DNA of 64,000 nt from an uncultured Prevotella sp. (GCA_946186115.1 CAMHLV010000005.1:1-64000); one strand, 5' to 3'; numbered from the stretch's first letter, positions 43,947-50,583 are shown. Program-made: numbers and translations. Notes: generated from the sequence alone by a model not told the origin.

Positions 43947-45455
43947 TTAGCTGCGCTGGCCCACGATCTTGCGCACGGCAATCACGAGTTTATCCACATC
44001 TTCGCGGGTGTTGTAGAGAGCGAAGGTAGGACGTACGCTCATCTCGTAGCCGAGAGCTCGGAGGGCGGGCTGAGCGCAGTGGTGACCGGCACGCACTGCG
44101 ATGCCCTCCTTATCTAACAACGTACCTGTTTCGGGAACGGGGATGCTGTCGAGGACGAAACTCACTACCGACACGCGGTTCTTGGGGTCGCCAATAAGTG
44201 TGAGACCTGGAATCTGGGCCAGTTGCTCGCGGGCATACTCTGTCAGTTTGTGCTCGTGGGCCTCGATGTTACGGATGCCGAGATGACTCACGTAGTCGAG
44301 GGCAGCACCCAGTCCGATGGCGTCGGCCACATTGGGCGTACCAGCCTCAAAGCGTGCAGGAGGCACATTATACTCCGTGCGCTCGATGGTCACGTCCTTA
44401 ATCATGTTACCACCACCCTGCCAGGGCTGCATCTTGTCGAGGATGTCCTTGCGTCCATACACCACACCGATGCCGTTGGGACCATAGATCTTATGACCAG
44501 AGAAGACGAAGAAGTCGGCTCCTAACTGCTGCACATCGACAGGCGTGTGGGCAATCGACTGTGCACCGTCAATCAACACGGGGATGTTGTGCGAGTGTGC
44601 GATATCGATAATACGCTTCACGTCGTTGATAGTGCCGAAGGTGTTGTTCACATGACCCACGCTAACGAAGCGGGTACGCGGCGTGATGATGCGCTCAAAC
44701 TCTGACAGTATCAAGTCGCCGTTCTTATCCGTTGGGATAGCCTTCAGCGTAGCCCCCCTTTCGTGGGCCACCTGCTGCCAGGGCACGATGTTGGCGTGAT
44801 GATCCAGTTCGCTGACGATGACTTCGTCGCCAGGAGTCAGGAATTGCCTGCCGTAAGTCTGTGCCACAAGGTTGATACCCTCAGTGGTTCCTCGCACGAA
44901 GATGATCTCCTCGCTGCTGCCGGCATTGATGAAGCGTTGCACCTTTTCGCGCGCTTCCTCATAGGCATCAGTAGCACGTGCTGCCAAGGTGTGGGCACCG
45001 CGATGGATGTTCGAATTATAAGTTTTGTAGTAATCCGAAATCTTGTCGATCACCTGTATCGGCTTCTGGGTGGTAGCACCGTTGTCGAGCCATACCAGGT
45101 CGTGGCCGTTCACCTTCTGTTGGAGCACAGGAAAATCCTTTTTGATCTCCTCCGAGTTCAGTGTATCCACCTCCTCGTAGTGCAGGCTCTGCAGTTTCTC
45201 GGTCTCAGGGATACCGATGCCGAAGCCATTGTCTGCCGGCACGATAGGCGAGGTGCCCTGTCCCGTAGGATGCGACTCTGTCGCATTGAACAGGACCGCC
45301 AACGACGAGAGGTCTAACTGCTCATCAGGAATCACCGCCTTTCGCTCGTCCTGCAACTCTTCAGGGCAGTACTTTTGTGCCACCTGCCGCAACAGTTCGA
45401 AGCCAGGATCTTGGATGCCGTAACCGCCTATATTTTGTATATTTATCATACGCAT
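43947..45455 (-). CDS. Cysteine desulfurase with N-terminal encapsulin-targeting-like extension
   Basis: 502 residues. The PLP aminotransferase V fold begins near 103 (IKKDFPVLQQKVNGHDLVWL) and carries the PLP lysine K322 in FSGHKIYGPNGIG. The sulfur-accepting C460 is in VRAGHHCAQPALRALG, the SufS (group II) pattern. About 100 extra residues precede it: a short GGYGIQDPGFELL segment, then a low-complexity linker rich in Pro, Gly, Thr and Asp (SHPTGQGTSPIVPADNGFG). Cysteine desulfurases packaged by family 2 encapsulins carry just such disordered N-terminal cargo domains. The shell gene is directly upstream (49 bases). Expected role: take sulfur from cysteine as persulfide inside the compartment and hand it to carriers such as TusA or DsrE. 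Confidence 0.9.
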   Translation of the reverse strand: MRMINIQNIGGYGIQDPGFELLRQVAQKYCPEELQDERKAVIPDEQLDLSSLAVLFNATESHPTGQGTSPIVPADNGFGIGIPETEKLQSLHYEEVDTLNSEEIKKDFPVLQQKVNGHDLVWLDNGATTQKPIQVIDKISDYYKTYNSNIHRGAHTLAARATDAYEEAREKVQRFINAGSSEEIIFVRGTTEGINLVAQTYGRQFLTPGDEVIVSELDHHANIVPWQQVAHERGATLKAIPTDKNGDLILSEFERIITPRTRFVSVGHVNNTFGTINDVKRIIDIAHSHNIPVLIDGAQSIAHTPVDVQQLGADFFVFSGHKIYGPNGIGVVYGRKDILDKMQPWQGGGNMIKDVTIERTEYNVPPARFEAGTPNVADAIGLGAALDYVSHLGIRNIEAHEHKLTEYAREQLAQIPGLTLIGDPKNRVSVVSFVLDSIPVPETGTLLDKEGIAVRAGHHCAQPALRALGYEMSVRPTFALYNTREDVDKLVIAVRKIVGQRS

Positions 45456-45466
45456 TCTCTATTTTA

Positions 45467-45501
45467 ACTCCCCTCCCTTTTGGGAGGGGGCGGGGGTGGG
45501 C
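45467..45501. repeat. G-rich palindromic element between encapsulin and desulfurase genes
   Basis: CTCCCCTCCC-TTTT-GGGAGGGGGCGGGGG is the free-standing form of the hairpins found inside the RNase H, JAMM-protease and tcdA genes. It sits between two co-transcribed genes and could act as an mRNA processing or stability element. Confidence 0.75.
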
Positions 45502-45504
45502 TTT

Positions 45505-46944
45505 TTACTTCTCTACTTTGTTCCTATGCTGATAATCGTGATAGTAGCCTACTTCCACGTTCTCAAGTACGGCGATAGCGTCGTCGGTGAGGGCTGCTAA
45601 TGAGAAGTATTTCGTGAGCAGGTACGAAGCCACGCCAAACTTGTCAAGGCCCATCAGACGAGCTGACAGCGACGGAGCAATCTCACCGGGGATACCACTC
45701 TGATGGAGTCCTACTACACCCTGGTTCTGTTCGCCGGTACGCACGAGGATAATCTTCGTCGTGCCTACGCCGCGACCTGTCAGGTACTGGCCTTCCACCT
45801 CTACCTTATCCGATGGAATCAGGGGCACGCCGCGCCACAGTACAACTTTCGTGCCGAAGAGGTCGGTGGTCACAGGAGGCACACCGCGCCATGTGCACTC
45901 ACGCTCGAAGGCGGCGATGGCACGGGGATTGGCCACGAAGAATGCCGGCTCCTTCCATACCAGCGACAGCAATTCATCGAGATCGTCGGGTGTCGGCGAG
46001 CCATAGCGTGCCGAGATGCGATATGCGGGGTTGGCAGCAGCCAGCAGACCGAACTTCTTATTGTTTATCAGTTCCCACTCCTGGCGCTCCTTGATGCTCT
46101 CTATCGACAGGCGCAGCTGCTCTTCCAGCTGGTTATAGGGGTTATTATAGAGGTCGCTGACGCGGGTGTGCACACGGACAACCGTCTGCAGGGTGTTGAG
46201 CGAGTATTCTGTGGGATTCTCCTCGTAGTCGATGTATGTCTCAGGAATGATGTTATCCTCCTCGTGGCCGCTTACCAGGTCGATGTGCTTCTCGCCATTG
46301 TCGTTGACCGAGGCCTTCAGGCGCAGTTGCTTGTCAACGGCCTTATTAAAGGTCTCGCGGAAGTCGGGCACTTCTTTAATGAACTTCACCAGTTCCTTCA
46401 GCTTCAGGCCGAGGAACACTGTGGGAGTGATAGCACGGACGCTAACCGTTGACTCCTGCTCGTCCAGCAGGTCGGCCTCGCCAAAATACTCACCGTCGCC
46501 CAAGAGAGCAATCCGTAGTTCCTCGCCATGTGAGCCACGGCTGATAACCTCTGCCTGACCGGAAGCAACTATAAAGAAGCGCTGCTTGTCTTTGCCCTCC
46601 TCAACGAAGAGTTTGTCAACATCCACTTCCTGTGTCTCAAACGAGCTAACCAGTCGGTTCAGAATCTCGTCGTCAAACTCAGAGAACAGAGGGATGGCCT
46701 TGAGGTTCTTGGCTGTGAACGAGGGCTTTCCATCTACGTATTGTATCGGCAGACGGTCGTTCTTGCGTAGTTCAACTTTAGTACGATTAACGCGGAATGT
46801 ACCGCCACTAACCTGTACCCAAGGGAGCAACTTGAGGAGTAATCTCGGAGTGATTGAGCCCATCTGTGGGGCGGTCTTGGTGGTGGTCGCCAGTCTTCTG
46901 GCGGTAGCAGTGGTCACACTGCGCTGAAGATTAGAATCTGCCAT
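45505..46944 (-). CDS. Family 2 encapsulin shell protein with inserted cNMP-binding-like domain
   Basis: 479 residues. The N-terminal arm (ATARRLATTTKTAPQM, then ITPRLLLKLLPWVQVSGGTF) and the C-terminal shell domain from about 230 have the HK97-type pattern of SrpI-like encapsulins. Shell motifs include ERQEWELINNKKFGLL, PTPDDLDELLSLVWKEPAFF, WRGVPLIPSDKVEVEG and AVLENVEVGYYHDY. Between them, residues about 80-205 form a cyclic-nucleotide-binding-like domain (FFIVASGQAEVISRG, GEYFGEADLLDEQESTVSV). In the phosphate-binding cassette the Arg that normally contacts the ligand phosphate is replaced (DEQES), so cAMP may not bind. By the published division the insert points to subgroup 2B, yet the cargo is a desulfurase. 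Encoded with desulfurase, MetY, TusA and DsrE genes. Confidence 0.93.
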   Translation of the reverse strand: MADSNLQRSVTTATARRLATTTKTAPQMGSITPRLLLKLLPWVQVSGGTFRVNRTKVELRKNDRLPIQYVDGKPSFTAKNLKAIPLFSEFDDEILNRLVSSFETQEVDVDKLFVEEGKDKQRFFIVASGQAEVISRGSHGEELRIALLGDGEYFGEADLLDEQESTVSVRAITPTVFLGLKLKELVKFIKEVPDFRETFNKAVDKQLRLKASVNDNGEKHIDLVSGHEEDNIIPETYIDYEENPTEYSLNTLQTVVRVHTRVSDLYNNPYNQLEEQLRLSIESIKERQEWELINNKKFGLLAAANPAYRISARYGSPTPDDLDELLSLVWKEPAFFVANPRAIAAFERECTWRGVPPVTTDLFGTKVVLWRGVPLIPSDKVEVEGQYLTGRGVGTTKIILVRTGEQNQGVVGLHQSGIPGEIAPSLSARLMGLDKFGVASYLLTKYFSLAALTDDAIAVLENVEVGYYHDYQHRNKVEK

Positions 46945-46995
46945 AATGATTTACAATTTTACAATTTACTATTTACTATTTATTTTCTCATTTAA

Positions 46996-47217
46996 CTATT
47001 TCTTAATTGTCACGCGATGCGTGGTGCCTTCTACGTGCTCGACGGAGATAACGTTGTAACCCTGTTCCTTTGCGTTGCGGGGAACGTTGTCGAGAGGTTC
47101 GCCCTCGGCGAGGAGCACTTCCAGAATGTCGCCTTCGTTGAGTTTCGAAAGTTCAATCTTCGTCTTTACGAAAGTCATCGGGCAATGCTCTTTCGTAATG
47201 TCTAAAACCTTTTTCAT
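46996..47217 (-). CDS. TusA-family sulfur carrier
   Basis: 73 residues with the TusA signature CPMTFVKTKIELSKL (Cys12 in the CPxxxxxxK pattern), then LLAEGEPLDNVPRNAKEQGY. TusA proteins accept persulfide sulfur from cysteine desulfurases and pass it to DsrE-type proteins or to biosynthetic enzymes. Its place between the DsrE-like gene and the encapsulin gene fits a relay from the encapsulated desulfurase. The gaps on both sides consist of AT-rich repeats (TTACAATTTACTATTTAC). Confidence 0.9.
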   Translation of the reverse strand: MKKVLDITKEHCPMTFVKTKIELSKLNEGDILEVLLAEGEPLDNVPRNAKEQGYNVISVEHVEGTTHRVTIKK

Positions 47218-47351
47218 TTACAATTTACTAATTTACGATTTACTATTTATTTACAATTTGGTTGATTTGGCGATTTAACCTCTGGAAAGAAATAACTAAA
47301 AACTTGAAATAGTCAATCAATCGTAAATAGTAAATCGTCAAATCGTAAATA
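47218..47351. repeat. AT-rich inverted repeat between dsrE-like and tusA-like genes
   Basis: The left half (TTTACGATTTACTATTTATT) is mirrored by the right half (AATCGTAAATAGTAAATCG), with a 60-base centre. It occupies the whole gap and may cause partial termination or mRNA processing between the two genes. Confidence 0.6.
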
Positions 47352-47831
47352 TCAGATAAACAATGTTTGTCCGCCTTCGCTCAAGTTGAGGAACGATGCC
47401 ACACCAAGAACGTCCTTTACCTCGGGAATAAAATCTTCCCTCTTGAGTCCCAGTACGTGCATCGCCATCTCACAAGCATAGAGATTTATGCCCAGGGCCT
47501 TGGCGGCCTCAACCAGTTCCTCCAGCGTAGCCACGTTGTTCTTCCTCATAAGGTATCGGAACAACTTGGGGCCTATACCGAAGAAATTAAAACGCGAGGT
47601 GGGTGTCACTTTCAGTCCGCCCATCATGAATCCGAAGATCTTGGTGAGCCAGTTGCCGCCCGTGAACGAGCGCCCCTGCTTTTTCTTGATAGCATCCAGT
47701 CCCCAGAAGGTAAAGAAGATGTTTACCTCATAGCCTACTGCTGCCGCGCCCGTACCTAATGTAAATACTGCCGTCAGCTTGTCGAAATCGCCACTAAAGG
47801 CGATGATACTTAATTTCTTTTGTTCTGCCAT
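47352..47831 (-). CDS. DsrE/DsrF-like family protein
   Basis: 159 residues. The start (KKLSIIAFSGDFDKLTAVFTLGTGAAAVGYEVNIFFTFWG) is typical of DsrE-like peroxiredoxin-family proteins (COG2210 type), and the conserved Cys is in NLYACEMAMHVLG. A central loop (LTKIFGFMMGGLKVTPTSRF) is hydrophobic and could touch membrane or partner proteins. Such proteins exchange persulfides with TusA. It is the first gene of the leftward sulfur operon: its start is 26 bases after a TAATTTTG -7 box that shares a palindrome with the rightward promoter. Confidence 0.88.
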   Translation of the reverse strand: MAEQKKLSIIAFSGDFDKLTAVFTLGTGAAAVGYEVNIFFTFWGLDAIKKKQGRSFTGGNWLTKIFGFMMGGLKVTPTSRFNFFGIGPKLFRYLMRKNNVATLEELVEAAKALGINLYACEMAMHVLGLKREDFIPEVKDVLGVASFLNLSEGGQTLFI

Positions 47832-47857
47832 AATTTTGTCGGTTATAAATCTGGGTG

Positions 47858-47888
47858 CAAAATTAGGGGGTTTTCACGACATAGACAA
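47858..47888 (-). promoter_or_regulatory. Leftward promoter of the sulfur locus (TTG-N20-TAATTTTG)
   Basis: On the minus strand ATTG is at 47889-47886 and TAATTTTG at 47865-47858, 20 bases apart. The palindrome at 47911-47928 begins exactly 45 bases upstream of the -7 box. Confidence 0.7.
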
Positions 47889-47910
47889 TCGCCTGTTTAT
47901 GGCATTTTGC

Positions 47911-47928
47911 ATACCCATGACATGGTAT
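47911..47928. promoter_or_regulatory. Palindromic site A (ATACC-N8-GGTAT) of the sulfur locus
   Basis: ATACCCATGACATGGTAT, extended to GC...GC on both sides. It stands 45 bases from the leftward -7 box and 45 bases from the rightward -7 box, so one bound dimer would occupy the same place at both promoters. Two more copies occur at 51308 and 54232. The position fits an activator acting from about 60-70 bases upstream of transcription start. Confidence 0.65.
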
Positions 47929-47950
47929 GCCATTTACCCTATATGAGGGA

Positions 47951-47981
47951 TTGCGCCACATCAGGAAACTCCGTACCTTTG
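47951..47981 (+). promoter_or_regulatory. Rightward promoter of the sulfur locus (TTG-N20-TACCTTTG)
   Basis: TTG at 47951-47953 and TACCTTTG at 47974-47981, 20 bases apart. The first gene starts 115 bases later; the leader contains a GC-rich stretch (GGCGGCGCCTCGGC) that can pair on itself. Confidence 0.7.
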
Positions 47982-48096
47982 CAGCGTGATTTGATCACAC
48001 AGCGAAGTCAGGCGGCGCCTCGGCAAAGAGAAAGCTCTCTGCGCTCGGCTTGCACTGACTTTTTCACCCGAAATCATTTTTTAAACCGACAGAATT

Positions 48097-48309
48097 ATGG
48101 CAAAGATTTATGTAAATGGAGACGCGCAGGAAGTTACTCTGCCTCTCAACATTAGTGAACTCATCAAGAATTTATTAGTTGAAAACCCCGAGATGGTCTC
48201 AGTCCAGGTGAACGAGGAGTTTGCCGAGCGTGACGACTGGGACAACATCCAGATTCAGGAAGGCGACAATGTGGACTTCCTCTATTTCATGGGTGGCGGA
48301 AGTCTTTAG
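48097..48309 (+). CDS. ThiS/MoaD-like sulfur-carrier protein with masked C-terminus (HcyS-like)
   Basis: 70 residues with a ubiquitin-like fold pattern (AKIYVNGDAQEVTLP, NVDFLYFMGGGSL). ThiS and MoaD end in Gly-Gly so that the E1 enzyme can adenylate the last Gly; here two residues (Ser-Leu) follow GGG. The tail must be removed before activation, and a JAMM protease is encoded two genes downstream. Wolinella HcyS likewise carries an extra C-terminal residue that HcyD removes. I infer that it donates sulfur as a thiocarboxylate to the MetY-like enzyme. No ThiG, ThiF-ThiH or molybdopterin genes are near, which argues against thiamine or molybdopterin synthesis. Confidence 0.85.
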   Translation: MAKIYVNGDAQEVTLPLNISELIKNLLVENPEMVSVQVNEEFAERDDWDNIQIQEGDNVDFLYFMGGGSL

Positions 48310-48349
48310 TGAAAAGTGAATAGTGAAAAGTGTAAAATTTGCTACCGCT
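48308..48349 (+). repeat. Repeat between the carrier and E1-like genes
   Basis: GTGAAAAGTGAATAGTGAAAAG followed by TGTAAAATTTGCTACCGCT; 39 of 42 bases are identical to the copy inside argS. It starts inside the stop codon of the carrier gene and ends 14 bases before the next start. Confidence 0.8.
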
Positions 48350-48363
48350 TAAAGTAAAGAGTT

Positions 48364-49170
48364 ATGATAGATTTTTCTGAAGAACAGATACAGCGATACT
48401 CTCGCCACATACTGCTTAAGGATGTGGGTGTAGAAGGTCAAGAGAAGATAATGAACGCACGCGTGCTAGTGGTGGGAGCCGGTGGACTGGGAGCCCCCGT
48501 GAGTCTCTATCTTGCTGCAGCAGGAATTGGACGCATCGGTATCATTGATGCCGACGTAGTAGATTTGTCAAACTTGCAGCGCCAGGTAATCCACTTTACT
48601 AAGGATGTTGGAGTGCCAAAGGTAGAGAGTGCCAAGGAAAAGATTCTGGCCATCAACCCCGATGTAAAGGTTGACACCTACTATAAATTCCTTGATTCAT
48701 CCAACGCACTCGACATTATCAGTGAGTACGACTTCATTGTTGACGGTACCGACAATTTCCCAGTGAAGTTCCTCATCAACGATGCCTGCGTCATGGCTGG
48801 CAAGCCCTTCTCTCATGGAGGCATCCTGCGATTCAACGGCCAGACCTTCACACACCTGCCTGGCACGGCATGCTACCGCTGCATGTTCAAGGAGCCACCT
48901 CCCGTTGGAGCCGTCCCCACTTGTTCGCAAGCAGGAGTGCTGGGTGCTATTGCCGGCATGCTGGGTACTATCCAGGCTGCTGAAACGCTGAAATACTTTA
49001 CCGGTATAGGTGAGTTGCTTACCAACCGCCTGCTGACATTCGATGCCAAGACCATGCAGTTCCGCACTGTACCTGTAAGACACCGCGACAACTGTGCCAT
49101 CTGTGGCGAGCATCCCACCATCGATCATCTCATCGACTACGAGCAAGCCGCTTGCGACTTGAAACATTAA
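48364..49170 (+). CDS. MoeB/ThiF-like adenylating enzyme (HcyF-like)
   Basis: 268 residues. E1-like: ATP-binding VLVVGAGGLGAPVSLYL, Arg-rich DLSNLQRQVIHF, Asp in DGTDNFPVKFLINDAC, catalytic-Cys region VPTCSQAGVLGAIAGML and two zinc CxxC pairs (CYRCMF and CAICGEH). There is no C-terminal rhodanese domain, so sulfur must come from a separate donor, plausibly the TusA or DsrE relay. It would adenylate the processed C-terminal Gly of the carrier encoded 54 bases upstream. A MoeB role in molybdopterin synthesis is less likely given the neighbours. Confidence 0.9.
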   Translation: MIDFSEEQIQRYSRHILLKDVGVEGQEKIMNARVLVVGAGGLGAPVSLYLAAAGIGRIGIIDADVVDLSNLQRQVIHFTKDVGVPKVESAKEKILAINPDVKVDTYYKFLDSSNALDIISEYDFIVDGTDNFPVKFLINDACVMAGKPFSHGGILRFNGQTFTHLPGTACYRCMFKEPPPVGAVPTCSQAGVLGAIAGMLGTIQAAETLKYFTGIGELLTNRLLTFDAKTMQFRTVPVRHRDNCAICGEHPTIDHLIDYEQAACDLKH

Positions 49171-49200
49171 ACAATAAACAATAATCAATTAGCATTGAGA

Positions 49201-49617
49201 ATGATAATTCCACAGAACATCATAGATGAATTGATTGAGCAGGCAGAAAAGGATGCACCCAACGAGTCGTGCGGCTATCTCTTGGGCATACTCTCCCCCT
49301 CAACGGGGGGAGACGGAGGGAGTCTCGTGACGGAGAACTACTGGATGGAGAACATCGACCACTCACCCGAGCATTTCTCGTTTGCGCCAAAAGATCAGTT
49401 TGCCGCTCTGAAATATGCCCGTAGCAAAGGTCTGAAGATACTGGCCAACTGGCACAGTCATCCAGCCTCGCCCTCACGCCCCTCGCAGGAAGACCTGCGC
49501 CTGGCCAACGACCCCACCATCCGCTATGCCATCCTCTCGCTGCTTGACGGACAACCGAAGCTTAACTCCTTCAAGATACTGAACGGCGAGGTGGTGGATA
49601 AGCAGACACACCTATAA
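49201..49617 (+). CDS. JAMM/M67 metalloprotease (HcyD-like)
   Basis: 138 residues from the ATG at 49201; the TTG six bases upstream used by the track is less likely. The JAMM motif is complete: Glu22 in NESCGYLLG, then HSHPASPSRPSQED (His85, His87, Ser95, Asp98), which is HxHx7Sx2D. Bacterial JAMM proteins of this type cut residues off the end of sulfur-carrier proteins; the carrier here ends in an unusual Ser-Leu after GGG. A Gly-rich stretch (LSPSTGGDGGSLV) between the first strand and ENIDHSPEHF is coded by a G-rich palindromic element. Last gene of the rightward sulfur operon, followed by a terminator. Confidence 0.9.
   Translation: MIIPQNIIDELIEQAEKDAPNESCGYLLGILSPSTGGDGGSLVTENYWMENIDHSPEHFSFAPKDQFAALKYARSKGLKILANWHSHPASPSRPSQEDLRLANDPTIRYAILSLLDGQPKLNSFKILNGEVVDKQTHL
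49290..49327 (+). repeat. G-rich palindromic element in the JAMM protease gene
   Basis: CTCCCCCTCAACGGGGGGAG folds back on itself and is followed by ACGGAGGGAGTC. Read in frame as SPSTGGDGGS, in a loop away from the metal ligands. Confidence 0.75.
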
Positions 49618-49628
49618 ACCGGTTTGCC

Positions 49629-49689
49629 GCGATGCGTCGGCTCGATACATTTGTCGGTTAAAGTTTCGAGTACGATGCATCGCTTTTTT
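49629..49689 (+). terminator. Rho-independent terminator after the rightward sulfur operon
   Basis: GCGATGC and CTCGA pair with TCGAG and GCATCGC around a 16-base loop, then TTTTTT. It lies 12 bases after the JAMM gene stop. Confidence 0.75.
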
Positions 49690-49721
49690 CTTAAAGTTTC
49701 CGATATTTGAAAATTATTCGC

Positions 49722-49729
49722 TATCTTTG
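49722..49729 (+). promoter_or_regulatory. Putative -7 box (TATCTTTG) of tcdA
   Basis: TATCTTTG 29 bases before the tcdA start. No TTTG was found at 20 bases; the nearest, at 49706, is too close. Confidence 0.5.
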
Positions 49730-49758
49730 CACACGCAATATCGGAAATTATAAAGCTC

Positions 49759-50583
49759 ATGGCAATAGAACAAGCAATATTCCGCAGGGCGGAACTCCTG
49801 TTGGGCGATGAGGCGATGAGCCGCATTGGTGAGAAGCGCGTGATCATCTTCGGTGTGGGCGGCGTAGGCTCTTGGTGTGCTGAGAGTTTGGTGCGTAGCG
49901 GCATTAGGGAGCTGACGATTGTAGACTCCGACCGTGTGTGCATCACCAATATCAACCGCCAGCTGATGGCGACAACGAAGACCGTGGGGCAAGTAAAGGT
50001 CGATGCCTTGAAAGAGCGTCTGCTTAGCATTAACCCCTCAGCAAATATTAACGCCCTGCAGCAGATTTTCACGGCAGAGACGGCGGAGAGTTTCGAACTA
50101 GACACCTACGACTATATCATCGATGCCATCGACTCGCTGAAGGACAAAGCGCTGCTCATCCTCATGGCCACGAGCCTTCCCTCCAAGGGGGGGGACAAGG
50201 GGGCTGGCCCGAAGTTCTTCTCGTCGATGGGTGCTGCACTGAAGCTCGACCCTACGCGCATCAAAACGGCTGAGTTCTGGAAAGTGAAGGGCGACCCTCT
50301 GGCTCGCGCCCTCCGCAACCGCTTCAAGCGCGACAAGGTATTTCCCAAGCGCAAGTTCCAGTGTGTCTATTCTGATGAATTATTGGAGAATAAAGGTCAC
50401 AACGCCACATGCGGCACGGAACAATGTATGTGTCCCAAAGCCAAGAGCGGTCCTGGCGATCCCAACCTGCTGAACCACGAGTGGTGCTCGTCGAAAGCCC
50501 AAATCAACGGCACCCTGTCGCATATTACCGCCATCTTCGGCTTTATGTTGGCTGGCCTCATCATTCAGGATGCCATTAGCTAA
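49759..50583 (+). CDS. tcdA: tRNA threonylcarbamoyladenosine dehydratase
   Basis: 274 residues. Cyclises t6A37 to ct6A in ANN-decoding tRNAs. An E1-like fold: RVIIFGVGGVGSWCAESLVRSG, DSDRVCITNINRQLMATT, DYIIDAIDSLKDKALL, and C-terminal HITAIFGFMLAGLIIQD. Although related to the E1-like enzyme two genes upstream, it has its own promoter, a terminator lies between, and the family assignment is clear. The loop LPSKGGDKGAGPKFFSSMGAA contains an insertion coded by a G-rich palindrome. Its TAA overlaps the stop of the convergent acetyltransferase gene. Confidence 0.92.
   Translation: MAIEQAIFRRAELLLGDEAMSRIGEKRVIIFGVGGVGSWCAESLVRSGIRELTIVDSDRVCITNINRQLMATTKTVGQVKVDALKERLLSINPSANINALQQIFTAETAESFELDTYDYIIDAIDSLKDKALLILMATSLPSKGGDKGAGPKFFSSMGAALKLDPTRIKTAEFWKVKGDPLARALRNRFKRDKVFPKRKFQCVYSDELLENKGHNATCGTEQCMCPKAKSGPGDPNLLNHEWCSSKAQINGTLSHITAIFGFMLAGLIIQDAIS
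50176..50214 (+). repeat. G-rich palindromic element in tcdA
   Basis: CCTTCCCTCCAAGGGGGGGG and then ACAAGGGGGCTGG. Read in frame as LPSKGGDKGAG just before the conserved SSMGAA strand. Confidence 0.75.

Noticed and set aside
47218-47351. Insertion sequence or MITE with transposase
   Set aside because: An inverted AT-rich repeat is present, but there is no transposase, no clear terminal repeats with target duplication, and the type recurs as simple TTTACTATTTAC motifs.
48364-49170. Molybdopterin or thiamine synthesis genes (MoeB/MoaD or ThiF/ThiS)
   Set aside because: The carrier has a blocked C-terminus, a JAMM protease is present, and there are no other moa or thi genes in the window.
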